DNA from: Isochrysis galbana
Taxonomy: Eukaryota > Haptophyta > Isochrysidales > Isochrysidaceae
Direction: 5' to 3'
Assembly (NCBI GenBank): GCA_018136815.1
Contig: CM030932.1
Span: 9,612,429-9,676,428, forward strand
Length of the DNA stretch: 64,000 nucleotides
The translations under genes were made by a program, and so were the position numbers. Shown in pieces: positions 50,801-61,648 of this stretch (position 1 is its first letter; each line of letters starts with the position of its first letter). Under the pieces are notes generated by a model. The model saw only the letters and a program-made list of their open reading frames with translations. It was not told the DNA's origin and made no database searches.

Positions 50801-53582
50801 GCGGGCGCAGTACCTTCAACCCAGCCGATTGGCATGGCCTTCGGGTGTGCCGACCCAGTCAGCAATGCCTGGACTTTTTCAAATCGTGGGCGTTCACGCA
50901 AATGCACAGTCTGTAATTGTTGTTGTACTTGGCGTAGGACTCCGAATCGAATCGCGTCGGATTGTGGAAGCGCTAGCGCTCCTGCCTGGATGAGTAGTTC
51001 GACGCAGCAGGGCCGTCCACCATTGGCAGCGCACATGAGTGGAGTTCCGCCAAAATAAAAGTCATAGGCGTGTATGTCGGCACCAGCCATGATGAGTGCA
51101 TGCACTTGGTCCACCTCTCCTTGGTAAGCGGCGGTGTGTATCGCCGAAAAGGGGTGCGGATACTGACCTGGTGACGCCTCCAACCCAGACAACTTGGCGT
51201 AATCTTCGCAGCGGAGCTCCTCGAATGACTTGGTCTGGTACTCGGACATCTTGGTGATCGACTTGTAGGTGAACGTCTGCGCGGGGGAGGGTCCCTGAGT
51301 GCTCTCTTGCTGTTGCGTATCCTGGTACGGAGGATTGCCCGTCCCCTTTGGGCCGTTTTGCATCATGGTGCTTGCAGGAGCCCGCCAGTCCCCTACGGAC
51401 CGTTCAGCATCATGGTGATCGCAGGAGCCGGTCGCTAAGGGGTTCAAGGCAGGTGCGGCACTGATTGGCAATGGCGAAGGGGTGGCGCTGAATAAAACAG
51501 AAGAAGCGCCAAAGGGACGAGTCGCGGGCTCGGCTGCGAAGGGTTTGACGGCGGGTGCAACACCAGAGGGTGGGGCTGCCGGGGCTGCCGGCGCAGCGCC
51601 AAACACTTCGCCAGGAGGTGCAGCACCAGAGGGACAAACTGAGGGCGCGGCGGGCGCGCCGGAGGCCAAGGGGGCGGGTGCAACGGGATCGGGCACATGG
51701 GGGCGGCCGAAACCAAAGGGACGAGTCGCGGGCTCCGCTCCGATGGGGTTGGCGGCGGGTGCAGCACCAGAGGGTGGGGCTGCTGGGGCTGCCGGCGCAG
51801 CAGCATGATCAGAGGCCAAACCAAAGGGACGAGTCGCGGGCTCGGCTGCGAAGGGTTTGACGGCGGGTGCAGCACCAGAGGGTGGGGCTGCCGGGGCTGC
51901 CGGCGCAGCGCCAAACACTCCGCCAGGAGGTGCGGCACCAAAGGGACAAACTGAGGGCGCGGCGCGCGCGCCGGAGGCCAAGGTGGCGGGTGCGGCTGGA
52001 TCGGGCACACGGGGGAGGTCGAAACCAAAGGGACGAGTCGCGGGCTCGGCTGCGATGGGGTTCGCGGCGGGTGCAGCACAAGAGGGTGGGGCTGCCGGGG
52101 CTGCCGACGCAACACCAAACATTCCGCCAGGAGGTGCGGCACCAAAGGGACCAGAGGGACAAGCTGTGGGCGCGGCGTGCAAGGTGGCAGATGCGGCGGG
52201 ATAGGGCACATGGGGGCGGCCGAAACCAAAGGGACGAGTCGCGGGCTCGGCTGCGATGGGGTTCGCGGCGGGTGCAGCACAAGAGGGTGGGGCTGCCGGG
52301 GCTGCCGACGCAACACCAAACATTCCGCCAGGAGGTGCAGCACCAAAGGGACCAGAGGGACAAGCTGTGGGCGCGGCGTGCATGCCAGAGGCCAAGGTGG
52401 CAGATGCGGCGGGATAGGGCACATGGGGGCGGCCGAAACCAAAGGGACGAGTCGCGGGCTCGGCTGCGATGGGGTTCGCGGCGGGTGCAGCACAAGAGGG
52501 TGGGGCTGCCGGCGCAGCACCAAACAATCCGCCAGTAGGCGCGGCACCAAAGGGACCAGAGGGACAAACTGCGGGCGCGGCGGGCGCGCCGAAGGCCAAG
52601 TAGGCGGATGCGGCGGGATAGGGCACATGGGGGCAGCCGAAAGCAAAGGGATGAGTCGCAGGCTCAGCTGCGATGGGGTTGGCGGCGGGTGCAGCACCAA
52701 AGAGTTGGACTGCCGGCGCAGCACCAAACAATCCTCCGTACCCGGAGAATCCTCCCGCTCTCGGGGCTGCGTATCCTGGTACGGAGGTGCCGCCAGGAGG
52801 TGCGGCACCTAAGGGACAAACTGAGGGCGCGGCGCGCGCGCCGGAGGCCAAGGTGGCGGGTGCGGCTGGATCGGGCACACGGGGGAGGTCGAAACCAAAG
52901 GGACGAGTCGCGGGCTCGGCTGCGATGGGGTTCGCGGCGGGTGCGGTGGGGCTGCCGGGGCTGCCGGCGCAACACCAAACATTCCGCCAGGAGGTGCGGC
53001 ACCAAAGGGACCAGAGGGACAAGCTGTGGGCGCGGCGTGCAAGGTGGCAGATGCGGCGGGATAGGGCACATGGGGGCGGTCGAAACCAAAGGGACGAGTC
53101 GCGGGCTCGGCTGCGATGGGGTTCGCGGCGGGTGCAGCACCAAAGAGTTGGGCTGCCGGCGCAGCACAAAACAATCCGCCAGGAGGTGCAGCGCCAGAGG
53201 GACAAAGTGCGGGAGGGACGAAGGCCAAGCTGGCGGATGCGGTGGGATCGGGCACAAGAGGGCTGCCGAAACCAAAGGGACGAGTCGCGGGCTCGGCTGC
53301 GATGGGGTTGGCGGCGGGTGCAGCACCAGAGGGTGGGGCTGCCGGGGCTGCCGGCGCAGCAGCATGATCAGAGGCCAAACCAAAGGGACGAGTCGTCGGC
53401 TCGGCTGCGACGGGGTTGGCGGCGGGTGCAGCATCAGAGGGTGATGCTTCCGGGGCTGCCGATGCAGCACCAAACATTCCGCCAGCAGGTGCAGCACCAA
53501 AGGGAGAAGCCGTGGGCCTGTCGGGCGCGCCGAAGGCCGCGCGGCGACGACGAGCTGTCATGGAAGAGTCCCTCCCCCCCAT
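47809..53582 (-). CDS. giant FG-like repeat, ankyrin, coiled-coil, kinase and RING/RBR-like protein
   Basis: Start ATG 53582 (or 53561); stop TGA 47811-47809. The first frame (53582-52809) and the second (53205-47809) encode the same repeat family and must be joined near 52940, where one unit lacks 10 bp. So the gene is frameshifted as given, or the assembly is wrong. Order: FG/GLFG-like repeats (53540-51440); ankyrin unit (about 51165-50970, IHTAAYQGEVDQVHALIMAG); coiled coil with a 35-residue tandem duplication (50314-50523); protein kinase (about 49350-48590) with VAIK-like Lys in MPLKVLKEY, HRDIKPENIV and APPDNAPSKEADIFSLG, but DFD instead of DFG; then Cys-rich WCFLCLGF, HFVCDECFGGY and the RBR-like MRCPRCSTVFYEYEGCAALM. 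No intron. A ubiquitin-ligase kinase is inference. Confidence 0.75.
50314..50523 (-). repeat. 105-bp in-frame tandem duplication in the coiled coil
   Basis: Two 105-bp units (period from 50314 to 50419) differing at a few bases. Each encodes a 35-residue block beginning CETL and containing DEYAQRVRDLMSTFSSSADS. The length is a multiple of three and keeps the frame. Confidence 0.9.
51440..53540 (-). repeat. coding minisatellite of the FG-like repeats
   Basis: About ten copies of a unit containing CCAAAGGGACGAGTCGCGGG, at roughly 51713, 51822, 52023, 52227, 52437, 52645, 52898, 53089, 53273 and 53380. Unit lengths vary from about 110 to 250 bp. They encode AAPAANPIAAEPATRPFGFG and GAAPPGGMFGVA-type blocks. 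Confidence 0.88.
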
Positions 53583-53862
53583 CTTCTCTCCCTCTCCCCC
53601 CTCACCGCCCCCTAAGTTTTAATAAGAGGCGCTGCATGTTGCGGTTGTATCGAGGGTTATTCGGTGAGTTTTGGGGAATAACCGTCGCGGCGCACCTTCA
53701 GAGATGCTTCCAGCCGCCGCCCCCCCCTCCCCGCCCGTGAGAAAAGCGAGAGTCGAATCTTCCGACTTGTCTCGCCCTTGCACTCGCCGCGGCACGACAC
53801 AGTCGATACAAAACGTTCAAGATGATTGATGTCCGGAACAAGTGGCTTCATTACTCACTACT
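53583..53862. promoter_or_regulatory. upstream region of the kinase/RBR-like gene
   Basis: Immediately upstream of the ATG the gene's sense strand is a purine tract (complement of CCCCCATCTTCTCTCCCTCT). Nothing else recognised before the foldback element. Confidence 0.4.
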
Positions 53863-53866
53863 TTAA

Positions 53867-55741
53867 GGTGGGGGGTGCACGGATGGGGGGCGTCGCGCGG
53901 GCGTGCGGCTGTCTGGCTCCTCCGGCTGTCACGGGGCCTGGCGGCTGTGCTGGGCGCTTGGATGCGCTGTGCATCTGGTAGAGGGACCAGCTGGTGTGGG
54001 GCCTCTGCATGAGCCCGCGCACGGTCCACCCTTGTACCGCCACATCGAGCTAGGGTGGGGGCGGGGAAGCGCGCTGCAGATGGGTTGCGTGAGGCGCTCG
54101 GCAGGGTATGAGGTTGAATGGGGCGCGGCGAGAGAGGGAAGGGCCGTCAGGCTGTTCGAGACAGCGGGGAGCGACCGCCTGAAGGCCCGGCAAAAGCCCG
54201 TTTGTGCATCCGCGTCTTTGGTGTTGACGTCTGCACATCCGGACCTCGCCTTGCCTATCACAGATGGATGGTTGCTGGCGGTCAGTATGTGCGTCGTGCG
54301 GCTGCTAGAAGGCGTGACAGATGTATGGGTGGCCAGCCCGGGGCGCCTCGCAGCCATGGTGGCGCCCATTGCCTAGTTTGAGACCGGACTGGTGCGGGTG
54401 GTTTGACGTCCGTCTGCGGTGTGGGAGTGGCCATCAGAAAAACTAACATGTGCATTGTGAGCGTCGAATTTTGCAAGCATTGAGCTGTAGGAGCCTCAGT
54501 TGCCACATGTGATAGGGACAGGTGCAACAACTAGCCCTTAATTGATCGTCTGTTTTATGCTGTAAGAGTGTGAAGCTCGCATGGCGTGATGGTCATGTAA
54601 AATATATTTCTTTATTTTTGGTCAGGTTCAGCAGGAAAATCATTACCAACATGATTCAGTTAATGCCTGACTGAACGTCATTTTCGCAGCAAGGTATCTT
54701 GGCAATGGTGCCGTCAGCTGAGTTTCAATATTTGAATGTGTCCCTACACCTCACACTTCACCATTCAGTGCCACATGGTCACTTAGCGCACTCGTTGCAA
54801 CAGTTGACAGTTGAGCGCCGAACAATATCAATATCTCAGACTCCGGGTCGGAATGCATACCCTGACCAACAGCCGACGACATCAGACAATCTGGCACACC
54901 CGCTTGACACCTCACTCCAGGAAGATGAAGGTAGTGGAGCTCTCATGCTATAGCATTTCAATGAGGGCCTACTAGCTACAGCTACAGGCGACCTGACCAA
55001 AAATAAAGAAATATACACTCTTACAGCATGAAACAGTCGATCAATTAAGGGCTAGTTGTTGCACCTGCCCCTATCACATGTGGCAACTGAGGCTCCCACA
55101 GCTCAATGCTTGCAAAATTCGACGCTCACAATGCACATGTTAGTTTTTCTGATGGCCACTCCCACACCGCAGACGGACGTCAAACCACCCGCACCAGTCC
55201 GGTCTCACACTAGGCAATGGGCGCCACCATGGCTGCGAGGCGCCCCGGGCTGGCCACCCATACATCTGTCACGCCTTCTAGCAGCCGCACGACGCACATA
55301 CTGGCCGCCAGCAACCATCCATCTGTGATAGGCAAGGCGAGGTCCGGATGTGCAGACGTCAACACCAAAGACGCGGATGCACAAACGGGCTTTTGCGGGG
55401 CGTTCAGGCGGTCGCTCCCCGGGTGAAAGTGGCGCCTTATGACCTGTCTCGAACAGCCTGACGGCCCTTCCCTCTCTCGCCGCGCCCCATTCAACCTCAT
55501 ACCCTGCCGAGCGCCTCACGCAACCCATCTGCAGCGCGCTTCCCCGCCCCCACCCTAGCTCGATGTGGCGGTACAAGGGTGGACCGTGCGCGGGCTCAGG
55601 CAGAGGCGCCACACCAGCTGGTCCCTCTACCAGATGCACAGCGCATCCAAGCGCCCAGCACAGCCGCCAGGCCCCGTGACAGCCGGAGGAGCCAGACAGC
55701 CGCGCGCCCGCGCGACGCCCCCCATCCGTGCACCCCCCACC
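53867..55741. mobile_element. foldback element with about 750-bp inverted arms and TTAA flanks
   Basis: Left arm 53867-54626 and right arm about 54988-55741 are near-identical inverted copies, both starting GGTGGGGGGTGCACGGATGG when read inward. The flanks are TTAA on both sides (53863-53866 and 55742-55745). The left arm has an extra 35-bp piece near 54575; the right arm has an extra piece near 55420. The roughly 360-bp centre encodes no recognisable protein. TTAA duplication is the piggyBac hallmark, but the terminal bases differ from usual piggyBac ends, so the superfamily is tentative. Non-autonomous. Confidence 0.82.
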
Positions 55742-55785
55742 TTAAGGTGGTTCCCTAGCTTTTCTGGAGGGGGGGGAGGCGTTTC

Positions 55786-56757
55786 TGTCGCATTCGCGAA
55801 TCGACACTCGGGGACAGGTGCACCCCGCTCCGCTCGGACCCCCACATGACCCGAGCCCCTAAGTAGAGCACGAGGGGAGTTGCCGCAAGGCGGGGAATGA
55901 GGGTGAGGAAGGGAAAGGGGCGTGGCTACGAAGGAATAGTTCAGGGCCACGTGTGAGGCGAGAATTTTAAAAGGTTTTTTTTTTTTTCTCGCGTTCTCGG
56001 TCAAAAGCTTCGCTTGGATGCATGGGATCGGGGGTTGTGGAGCGCTCTCTCTCTTTCTCTCGAAAGAGAAGGGAAGTTTCCCCACCTCTCTTCCTCCCAG
56101 GCGCCTCGCAGATAGGTTTAATTTGCTATCTCCCCTGCGGTTCTTTATCTGCTTCTGGGGGCAATCAGGTTTAATTTGCGATCTCTTCGTACCTCCCCCT
56201 TAAGCATATCGCACTTCTCTCGTCTTATTCGGAAAGTCTCTTGGAATCCTGTGCGGCAGGAGTGCCCCTCGTTTCCGTTATGGTGCGATTCCCGTTCCAG
56301 ACAAGATCGCCGACAGATCGCCCTTTGATCGTCGTCCGTCGTTGTCTGATCGGAGTGTTTGGGTTTGATTTCAGTCGAGTTATGTGAGAAAGTCGTGGGG
56401 CGAGAGTCGGGGTGTTTTTCTGGGTGTCTTTGTCCGTCGGCCTGTCGCCAGTCGTCATCCGTCGTCGCTCTCGCTCTCGTCGCTCTCGCTCTCGTAACAC
56501 TCATACCCTACAACCTCGCCTCGCCTCGCCAGCCCCTGCCACCACAGCCCTCCTCTCACTCATCCTCGCCTCTCGCCGCTCGTTTCATGTCGCTCTCGCC
56601 GCCGTCCTCGCCCTCGCTCAAGCCCGCCTGCCCGCCTTCCTCTGCTGACGGGCTTCAGCCCGTCGGCACCTCCGAACTCGTCTCCTCCGCCGCGCCTGCC
56701 GCCGGCATGGCCCCTTCCTCATTGCCCTCAGGCCCTATGGGCCATCACAATTCGTCA
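55786..56757 (+). mobile_element. solo LTR of the chromovirus family
   Basis: Plus-oriented LTR beginning TGTCGCATTCGCGAATCG and ending AATTCGTCA. It is flanked by perfect 5-bp duplications GTTTC (55781-55785 and 56758-56762). It fixes the family's LTR ends and TSD length. Compared with the LTRs at 2205 and 14134, about 55 bp are replaced by about 165 bp near 55812-55977, ending in a T run. It still encodes the LTR-borne gag start (ATG 56587) with several residue changes. Confidence 0.93.
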
Positions 56758-56762
56758 GTTTC

Positions 56763-57571
56763 AGGAACTGGCGGAGAACTCGCGGGGCGAGGCCGCGAGG
56801 CGCTGCGCCTGGCGTCGCTCTGTGCCACGCAGAGAAGGGGGGGGGGGGCGGGGGGGGGGGGGCAGGGGAGCATGCGTGGGCCCAGGAAGGCGAAGACCAG
56901 GGGCTTCCAGAGGGGGAACCAGCACGGAGCCAAGGCGCGGCCCCCCGAACGCCCCGCCTACCCTTAGCCCGGTCACTCACTATGGGGGTGCGGAGGGCAC
57001 CAGCTGCAATGGGTAAATGAAGGGCTAAATAAGCTCCCTATAGGTTCCGGTAGGATGGATCAGCAAAAAAATTGGGGGGTTCTCCGGCGAAATTTTCAAA
57101 AAATACCGAATTTCAGGCCTTCGAAGACGGTGCGCGAAATACAATCGGGCCCCCTCCGGTATATTTTTAGTGAGGCCCTTCATGCAAGGCACAAATATCG
57201 AATAGCGAGGAAGCTTGTGACGCCAACTCACTGAGTTCACAAGGCGTGGTTCTATGCACACTGGACCATAAGTCAAACTCGTAATTTTGCACTTCAATGT
57301 GTACAAAAGTATCACAAAACTCAAGACGTTTACGTGAACCACTAGTCACCGAGGGCTAGATGTCGCATTCGCGAGCCTCTGCAGGCTATTTCGCTATTTT
57401 CCGCTCTACCGTTATAACCGCGATGGTAAATCATCAATCTTCGTTCTTATGTCTATCTCTACGTCTACGATTGCTGATGGCTCCACGCTTCTATCAATCA
57501 CTACACTTCATTCAATGTTGGTCTACCATTATATCCACGTGGCCAAGCAGCTTCTACAGGCTTCTTTCTAC
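56763..57571. other. intergenic, no supported gene
   Basis: G-runs near 56836-56862. No coding or repeat signal recognised beyond simple sequence. Confidence 0.45.
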
Positions 57572-57579
57572 TCGGAATA

Positions 57580-58047
57580 TAGGACTAGGTAAAAATATGT
57601 GACAAATTGAACTACATATTTGGGTCAACTTTTCCGGATTACATATCGTTACATTTTCTCACATATTTCACATATTTACGGCATATTTGGGTGTAGGGAG
57701 GGGGTTTACATACTAACCATAGGCACGGAAGACGGAAGAAGAGGGGCACACGTCGCTCATGACAGGCGAGCTGCACTCCGCGATCCCTCATTCATGCCTG
57801 TCTACGTATCTGGCGAATAATCTCATGTTTCATTCATGTGCAAAGCAGTGTGCTAGCTCTTTTATTTATGTTCTTGTGGTTGGTGTGGGTGGGTGCTTTT
57901 GACTTTTTTGAGGCAGAGGGACGCTTCCCCGGCGCATTTTTATCTTATTTATTTTCTACATATTTGGGCGGATTTTCTACATATTTCGACAGCATATTTT
58001 TACTACACATTTGGGCAAAAATGTGTACATATTTTTACCTAGCCCTA
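57580..58047. mobile_element. hAT-type MITE, copy 1
   Basis: 468 bp with 20-bp terminal inverted repeats, left TAGGACTAGGTAAAAATATG and right (inverted) TAGGGCTAGGTAAAAATATG. Perfect 8-bp duplications TCGGAATA lie at 57572-57579 and 58048-58055. The TIR start fits the hAT YARNG consensus. The interior has repeated ACATATTTGGGCG-like words at both ends and no transposase. Confidence 0.92.
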
Positions 58048-58055
58048 TCGGAATA

Positions 58056-59620
58056 TGAATATGCTCTAGCTCTGGACTGATCACCCAGGCATGGAGATCA
58101 AGGGAGAAGTAAGCACGTGTCGATGAAGACCAAGGAAGTAGCGAGCATCTTGCTTGCTAAAGTACACCCTCAAGATCCTCAAGCGTCTAGACTCTATAAG
58201 TCTAACACCTCTGTAAGCTTCTAGACTTTTTAAGTCTACCAGCTACTCCATGGCTAAGCTACGAAAAGCTTTAGGTAAAGTGCACGCCGCTGTGCTCGCG
58301 TTGAGACGCTATTCGCCGATGAATCTTGTAGGATCTTCACTAAGCATGGATGAATCCCTTTCGCGCCTTTTCTGTGTGCAATCCTTCTCTAGGACGACGA
58401 GTTCTCTTCTGGCCAATTGGTTCCTTCTTTGCTCTCTCTGTTGACCCACCGTGGCTTTCGCTCCCGTGTTTATTACGTGTTGCCCTTGTTTATGTTAGAA
58501 AGTGGTGTGGCGTGTCTTCGTACGCATCCAGCAGCCGTCGCAGCGCTCTGCGGTCGAAGCCGTACCGTGACCCCTCGTACCCTTGAGCCCCTACTGCCTT
58601 GTGTGTGGTCTCTCGCTAGAAATCACCCACTAGACACTAGAGATCGATTCAATCTGTTCCTATGGACCCATCACCGCCCTCTGCACCGCCAAATCCGCCC
58701 TCGCCGCCGCGCGCGGACCCCGTCACCACTGCACCCGTGCCCAAGCCTTCCCAAGTATCTTCACCCGCTACCCAAGTCGATAGGCCGCCTACGGACGCGT
58801 GGGTTGCCAAGGATGGAGTCTCAGGAGCCTTACCCGGATCCTGGGAGCAGTCCATCTCCACAAGTACAAACTTCAAACCCGCGCCTTCGGCGCATGCATG
58901 GAGCGATGGCCTGCTGAGGCAGCAGGCGGGCGGCGAGCGCGGCCGCCATCCGCCGTCTCGCGCCATAGTTATAATACCTTTAAAACCACCTTAAACACAC
59001 ACACCCCAATGGCACAAACGACGAAAACACTGTCTACACGCACCATGGATTCACCATGGACTATGGCGGCCGGCGTTTCGAAAGCCGTTGCTACCCTAGC
59101 TTGGACTCAAACGTGGCGCAGGACGGATCTTCACGCCTAGCAAGACAGACAAAGCTGGAATACAATAGAACCGTTGGCGTGACAAGACGCGTTAGGACGG
59201 TCCCATGTGGCCATGACAAATTATGCAATCAGGTGTCCTCACGCCAACAGCTGAACCCTCGGTACTAGAAAATAATGTCGAGGATATCGTGCAACGAGCA
59301 ACCATAACGCTGGATGCACGAGTATCGGTGAGTACGTTTGCTCTTTGTTGTGCATCGAGACAGTGTCCGCTCCCAACCCGTCAGCTTTCCCAAACCTCGC
59401 CACGCCCGCTGAAAGACGGCACGTCTCCATCGTGTCCCCACTGAAAGGACCTGCATAAAGAATTGCTACATTGCGACGCCGATGTGCGGTGAAAAGTTGA
59501 AGCAAACAAGCGTGACATGAGAATTACTACATTGGGATGCTGACGTGCGGTGAAAAGTTAAAGCAAATAAGTGTGACCTGCCTCAACACGCCGCTCTATA
59601 TGTCAACTCCCCAACATGTG
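58056..59620. other. intergenic with one weak Pro-rich frame
   Basis: A plus frame from ATG 58662 (MDPSPPSAPPNPPSPPRADP, 110 residues, TAA 58992-58994) could be the start of a gag-like or host protein, but it has no partner. TCTAGACT-type short palindromes occur near 58188-58235. Two copies of GATGCGGTGAAAAGTT-like sequence occur near 59480 and 59545. Confidence 0.35.
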
Positions 59621-61149
59621 TTAAGTCGCGCCGAGCTGTGCAGTCAAATGCTCGATGCACCGTCGCTGCCGTTTCAGCACTTCGTGCATCACGGCTACAT
59701 CTGCATTTCGGGGGATGAGACAGCCGTCACGAAACATGTGCCAGGGATAGCTGCAATGGGGGCGGGGGACAGTCTGGACAGTCGTAATGGCCAAACAAGG
59801 ACAAGACGGCACACATGGGAGAAGTGCACGAGGTAGTGATGGGCTTGGCTGCGGAGGTGCGCTCGTCTCTAGACGAGGCAGCCGCTGCGGCGCACCCGCT
59901 CGCCGCTTGCTCGCAACAGCTTCAAGTGCTTGCCGTGTGCGAAGAGCTTCCTGCTGCGTTTCTCGCCGAAGATGGCGTTCAGCTTCGAGTTCCATGCGCA
60001 GCTTGTTGAGCTCGACACTCGATCCGTCAGCTGGGCCGGCAAGCAACTCAACCTGTAGATGAGCAGGCATAGCGCACACTCATGGCATACGAGTACGACA
60101 AGCCCCGGGGCGCAATTCGCATTTTCCGGCTCCGCCTAGCCAGCGTGATCGCAGTGTGAAAGCAAGCGTTGGCACTGCAATGCTTGCGGCTCAACGCATA
60201 CCGAGAACTGCTGGCCGGCTGAAAGGCCTGCTGGGACCATTACGCTGTGGTACGAGCCATCTGGGGCTGCGACACGCACAAGTTCCCCTCCCGAGATCCC
60301 GCCCGGCACCGTGACCGTCAGTCGCGTCGTCACCGCCCCAACCACGTATGTATTCCCAGGGCCCGGAAGCGCCCCGCCTGGGGCAGCAATCTGTATCCCT
60401 TGCATCGCTTGACCCACTGCCCCGGTTGGCTGCATGCTGCCTGAAGGCATCGGACTGACTTGGACGGGACCTGCTGACGGGCCAGCGGGTGGCATCGCGC
60501 CGGGATGGACGCCTCCCAGTTGTAAGGCGGCGTGGGGCATCGTGCCCTGTCCCATGGGACCCTGCGCGAGTGTTCCCTGCCCAATGGGAGTGGGCGTCAC
60601 TGTGCCCTGCGGCATTGTAGCTTGCTGCCCTACAGCCTGAGTCATCATGCCTGGGTGCGGCAACCCTGGCGCGCCTGTCGGTAGATACGGCGCGCCCACT
60701 GGGCAAGCTGCCCCGCGCTGAGGCGGCGGCGCGCCCTGCGTGCCGGCGACCGGCTGGGAGATGGTGCCCGCCGGCGGCGCAGAGGGTACGAGCGGCAGCA
60801 CTGTCGGCACGGCGGCCGACGGCAGACTGGCGGGCTGCGGCGCGGGCTGCGGCGCGATGTTCCTGGTGGGCACTCCGGCGGTTGAAACGTACCCTTGCGG
60901 CAGCGCCGCGCTGGCCGGCTGCGCTGGTGTGGGCGTGGCTGCCTGGGGAGGCGGCGCCGACTCCATCGGCGGCGCGCGCGTGGCGACGAGCAGAAGGGCG
61001 AGGGGGAGAGGGGGGGCGGGGAGAGGGGGGGGGGGGGGAGAAGGGGGTAAAGGGGGGGTTAGAGGAAAGGGGCCGTCGGGCAGAGGGGGAGGGGGCGGGG
61101 GGGGGGGCAGAAGAGGGGAGGCGTTAGAACTTATAGCGTCGTAGGACAT
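59621..61149 (-). CDS. Pro/Gly-rich protein with coiled-coil C-terminus (two exons)
   Basis: Exon 1 61149-60202 (ATG 61149), GT-AG intron 60201-60053 (149 nt, phase 0), exon 2 60052-59621; about 459 residues. The N-terminus is poly-Pro, then Gly/Pro/Gln/Met-rich disordered sequence such as GQGTLAQGPMGQGTM. A compact segment TRLTVTVPGGISGGELVRVA, then SYHSVMVPAGLSAGQQF, has the VPxGxxxGxxxxV pattern seen in many algal low-complexity proteins. Exon 2 begins with the coiled coil VELNKLRMELEAERHLRRET. The end of exon 2 is less certain and may contain another intron. Function unknown. A hAT MITE ends six bases before the ATG. Confidence 0.6.
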
Positions 61150-61155
61150 CTTGTT

Positions 61156-61588
61156 TAGGGGTAGGTGAAAATATGTACATATAGTAACTACGTATTTGGG
61201 CCCTTCGTGGGCGATCTACATATTTGGGGGGGGGGGCATCTCCGACATATTTGGACTCTCTCTCTCTCTCGCACGGGGGGGGGGGTGCACGCGGGAAGGA
61301 CCGTTTTGTTCAGTGAGTCGCACGGCGGGAACGAGTACGTACATAATTAACTTTTACGTATTTCTTGAATGCTTGGTGGAGGGCGGAGTTCGGAGATCTC
61401 GGAGTGCGTTAGCGCGTTAGCTTACTTAGTACTGAGTATAGAAAACGCGAAAACTCGACTACTTAATAACTACATATTTTCGACATTTAAATATCATATT
61501 TGATATTTGGGCGTGGAGTCCACATATTTTCGACATATTCCAGCTACATATTTGGGCGATTTTTTCTACATATTTTTACCTACCCCTA
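61156..61588. mobile_element. hAT-type MITE, copy 2, abutting a start codon
   Basis: 433 bp; left end TAGGGGTAGGTGAAAATATG, right end inverted TAGGGGTAGGTAAAAATATG. Perfect 8-bp duplications ATCTTGTT lie at 61148-61155 and 61589-61596. The left duplication shares two bases with the ATG at 61149-61147. Interior repeats of ACATATTTGGGCG as in the copy at 57580. Non-autonomous. Confidence 0.93.
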
Positions 61589-61648
61589 ATCTTGTTAGCT
61601 AGCATCCCTAGCCACATACACCGGACGAGCCATGCACCAACCGCGCAC

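Noticed and set aside
47809-53582. True FG nucleoporin
   Set aside because: The FG-like repeats are part of a minisatellite and the rest of the protein (kinase, RING/RBR-like) fits no nucleoporin.
54282-55640. Open frames in the foldback arms as transposase genes
   Set aside because: Short, mirrored in both arms, and without any DDE/DDD catalytic pattern or zinc motif.
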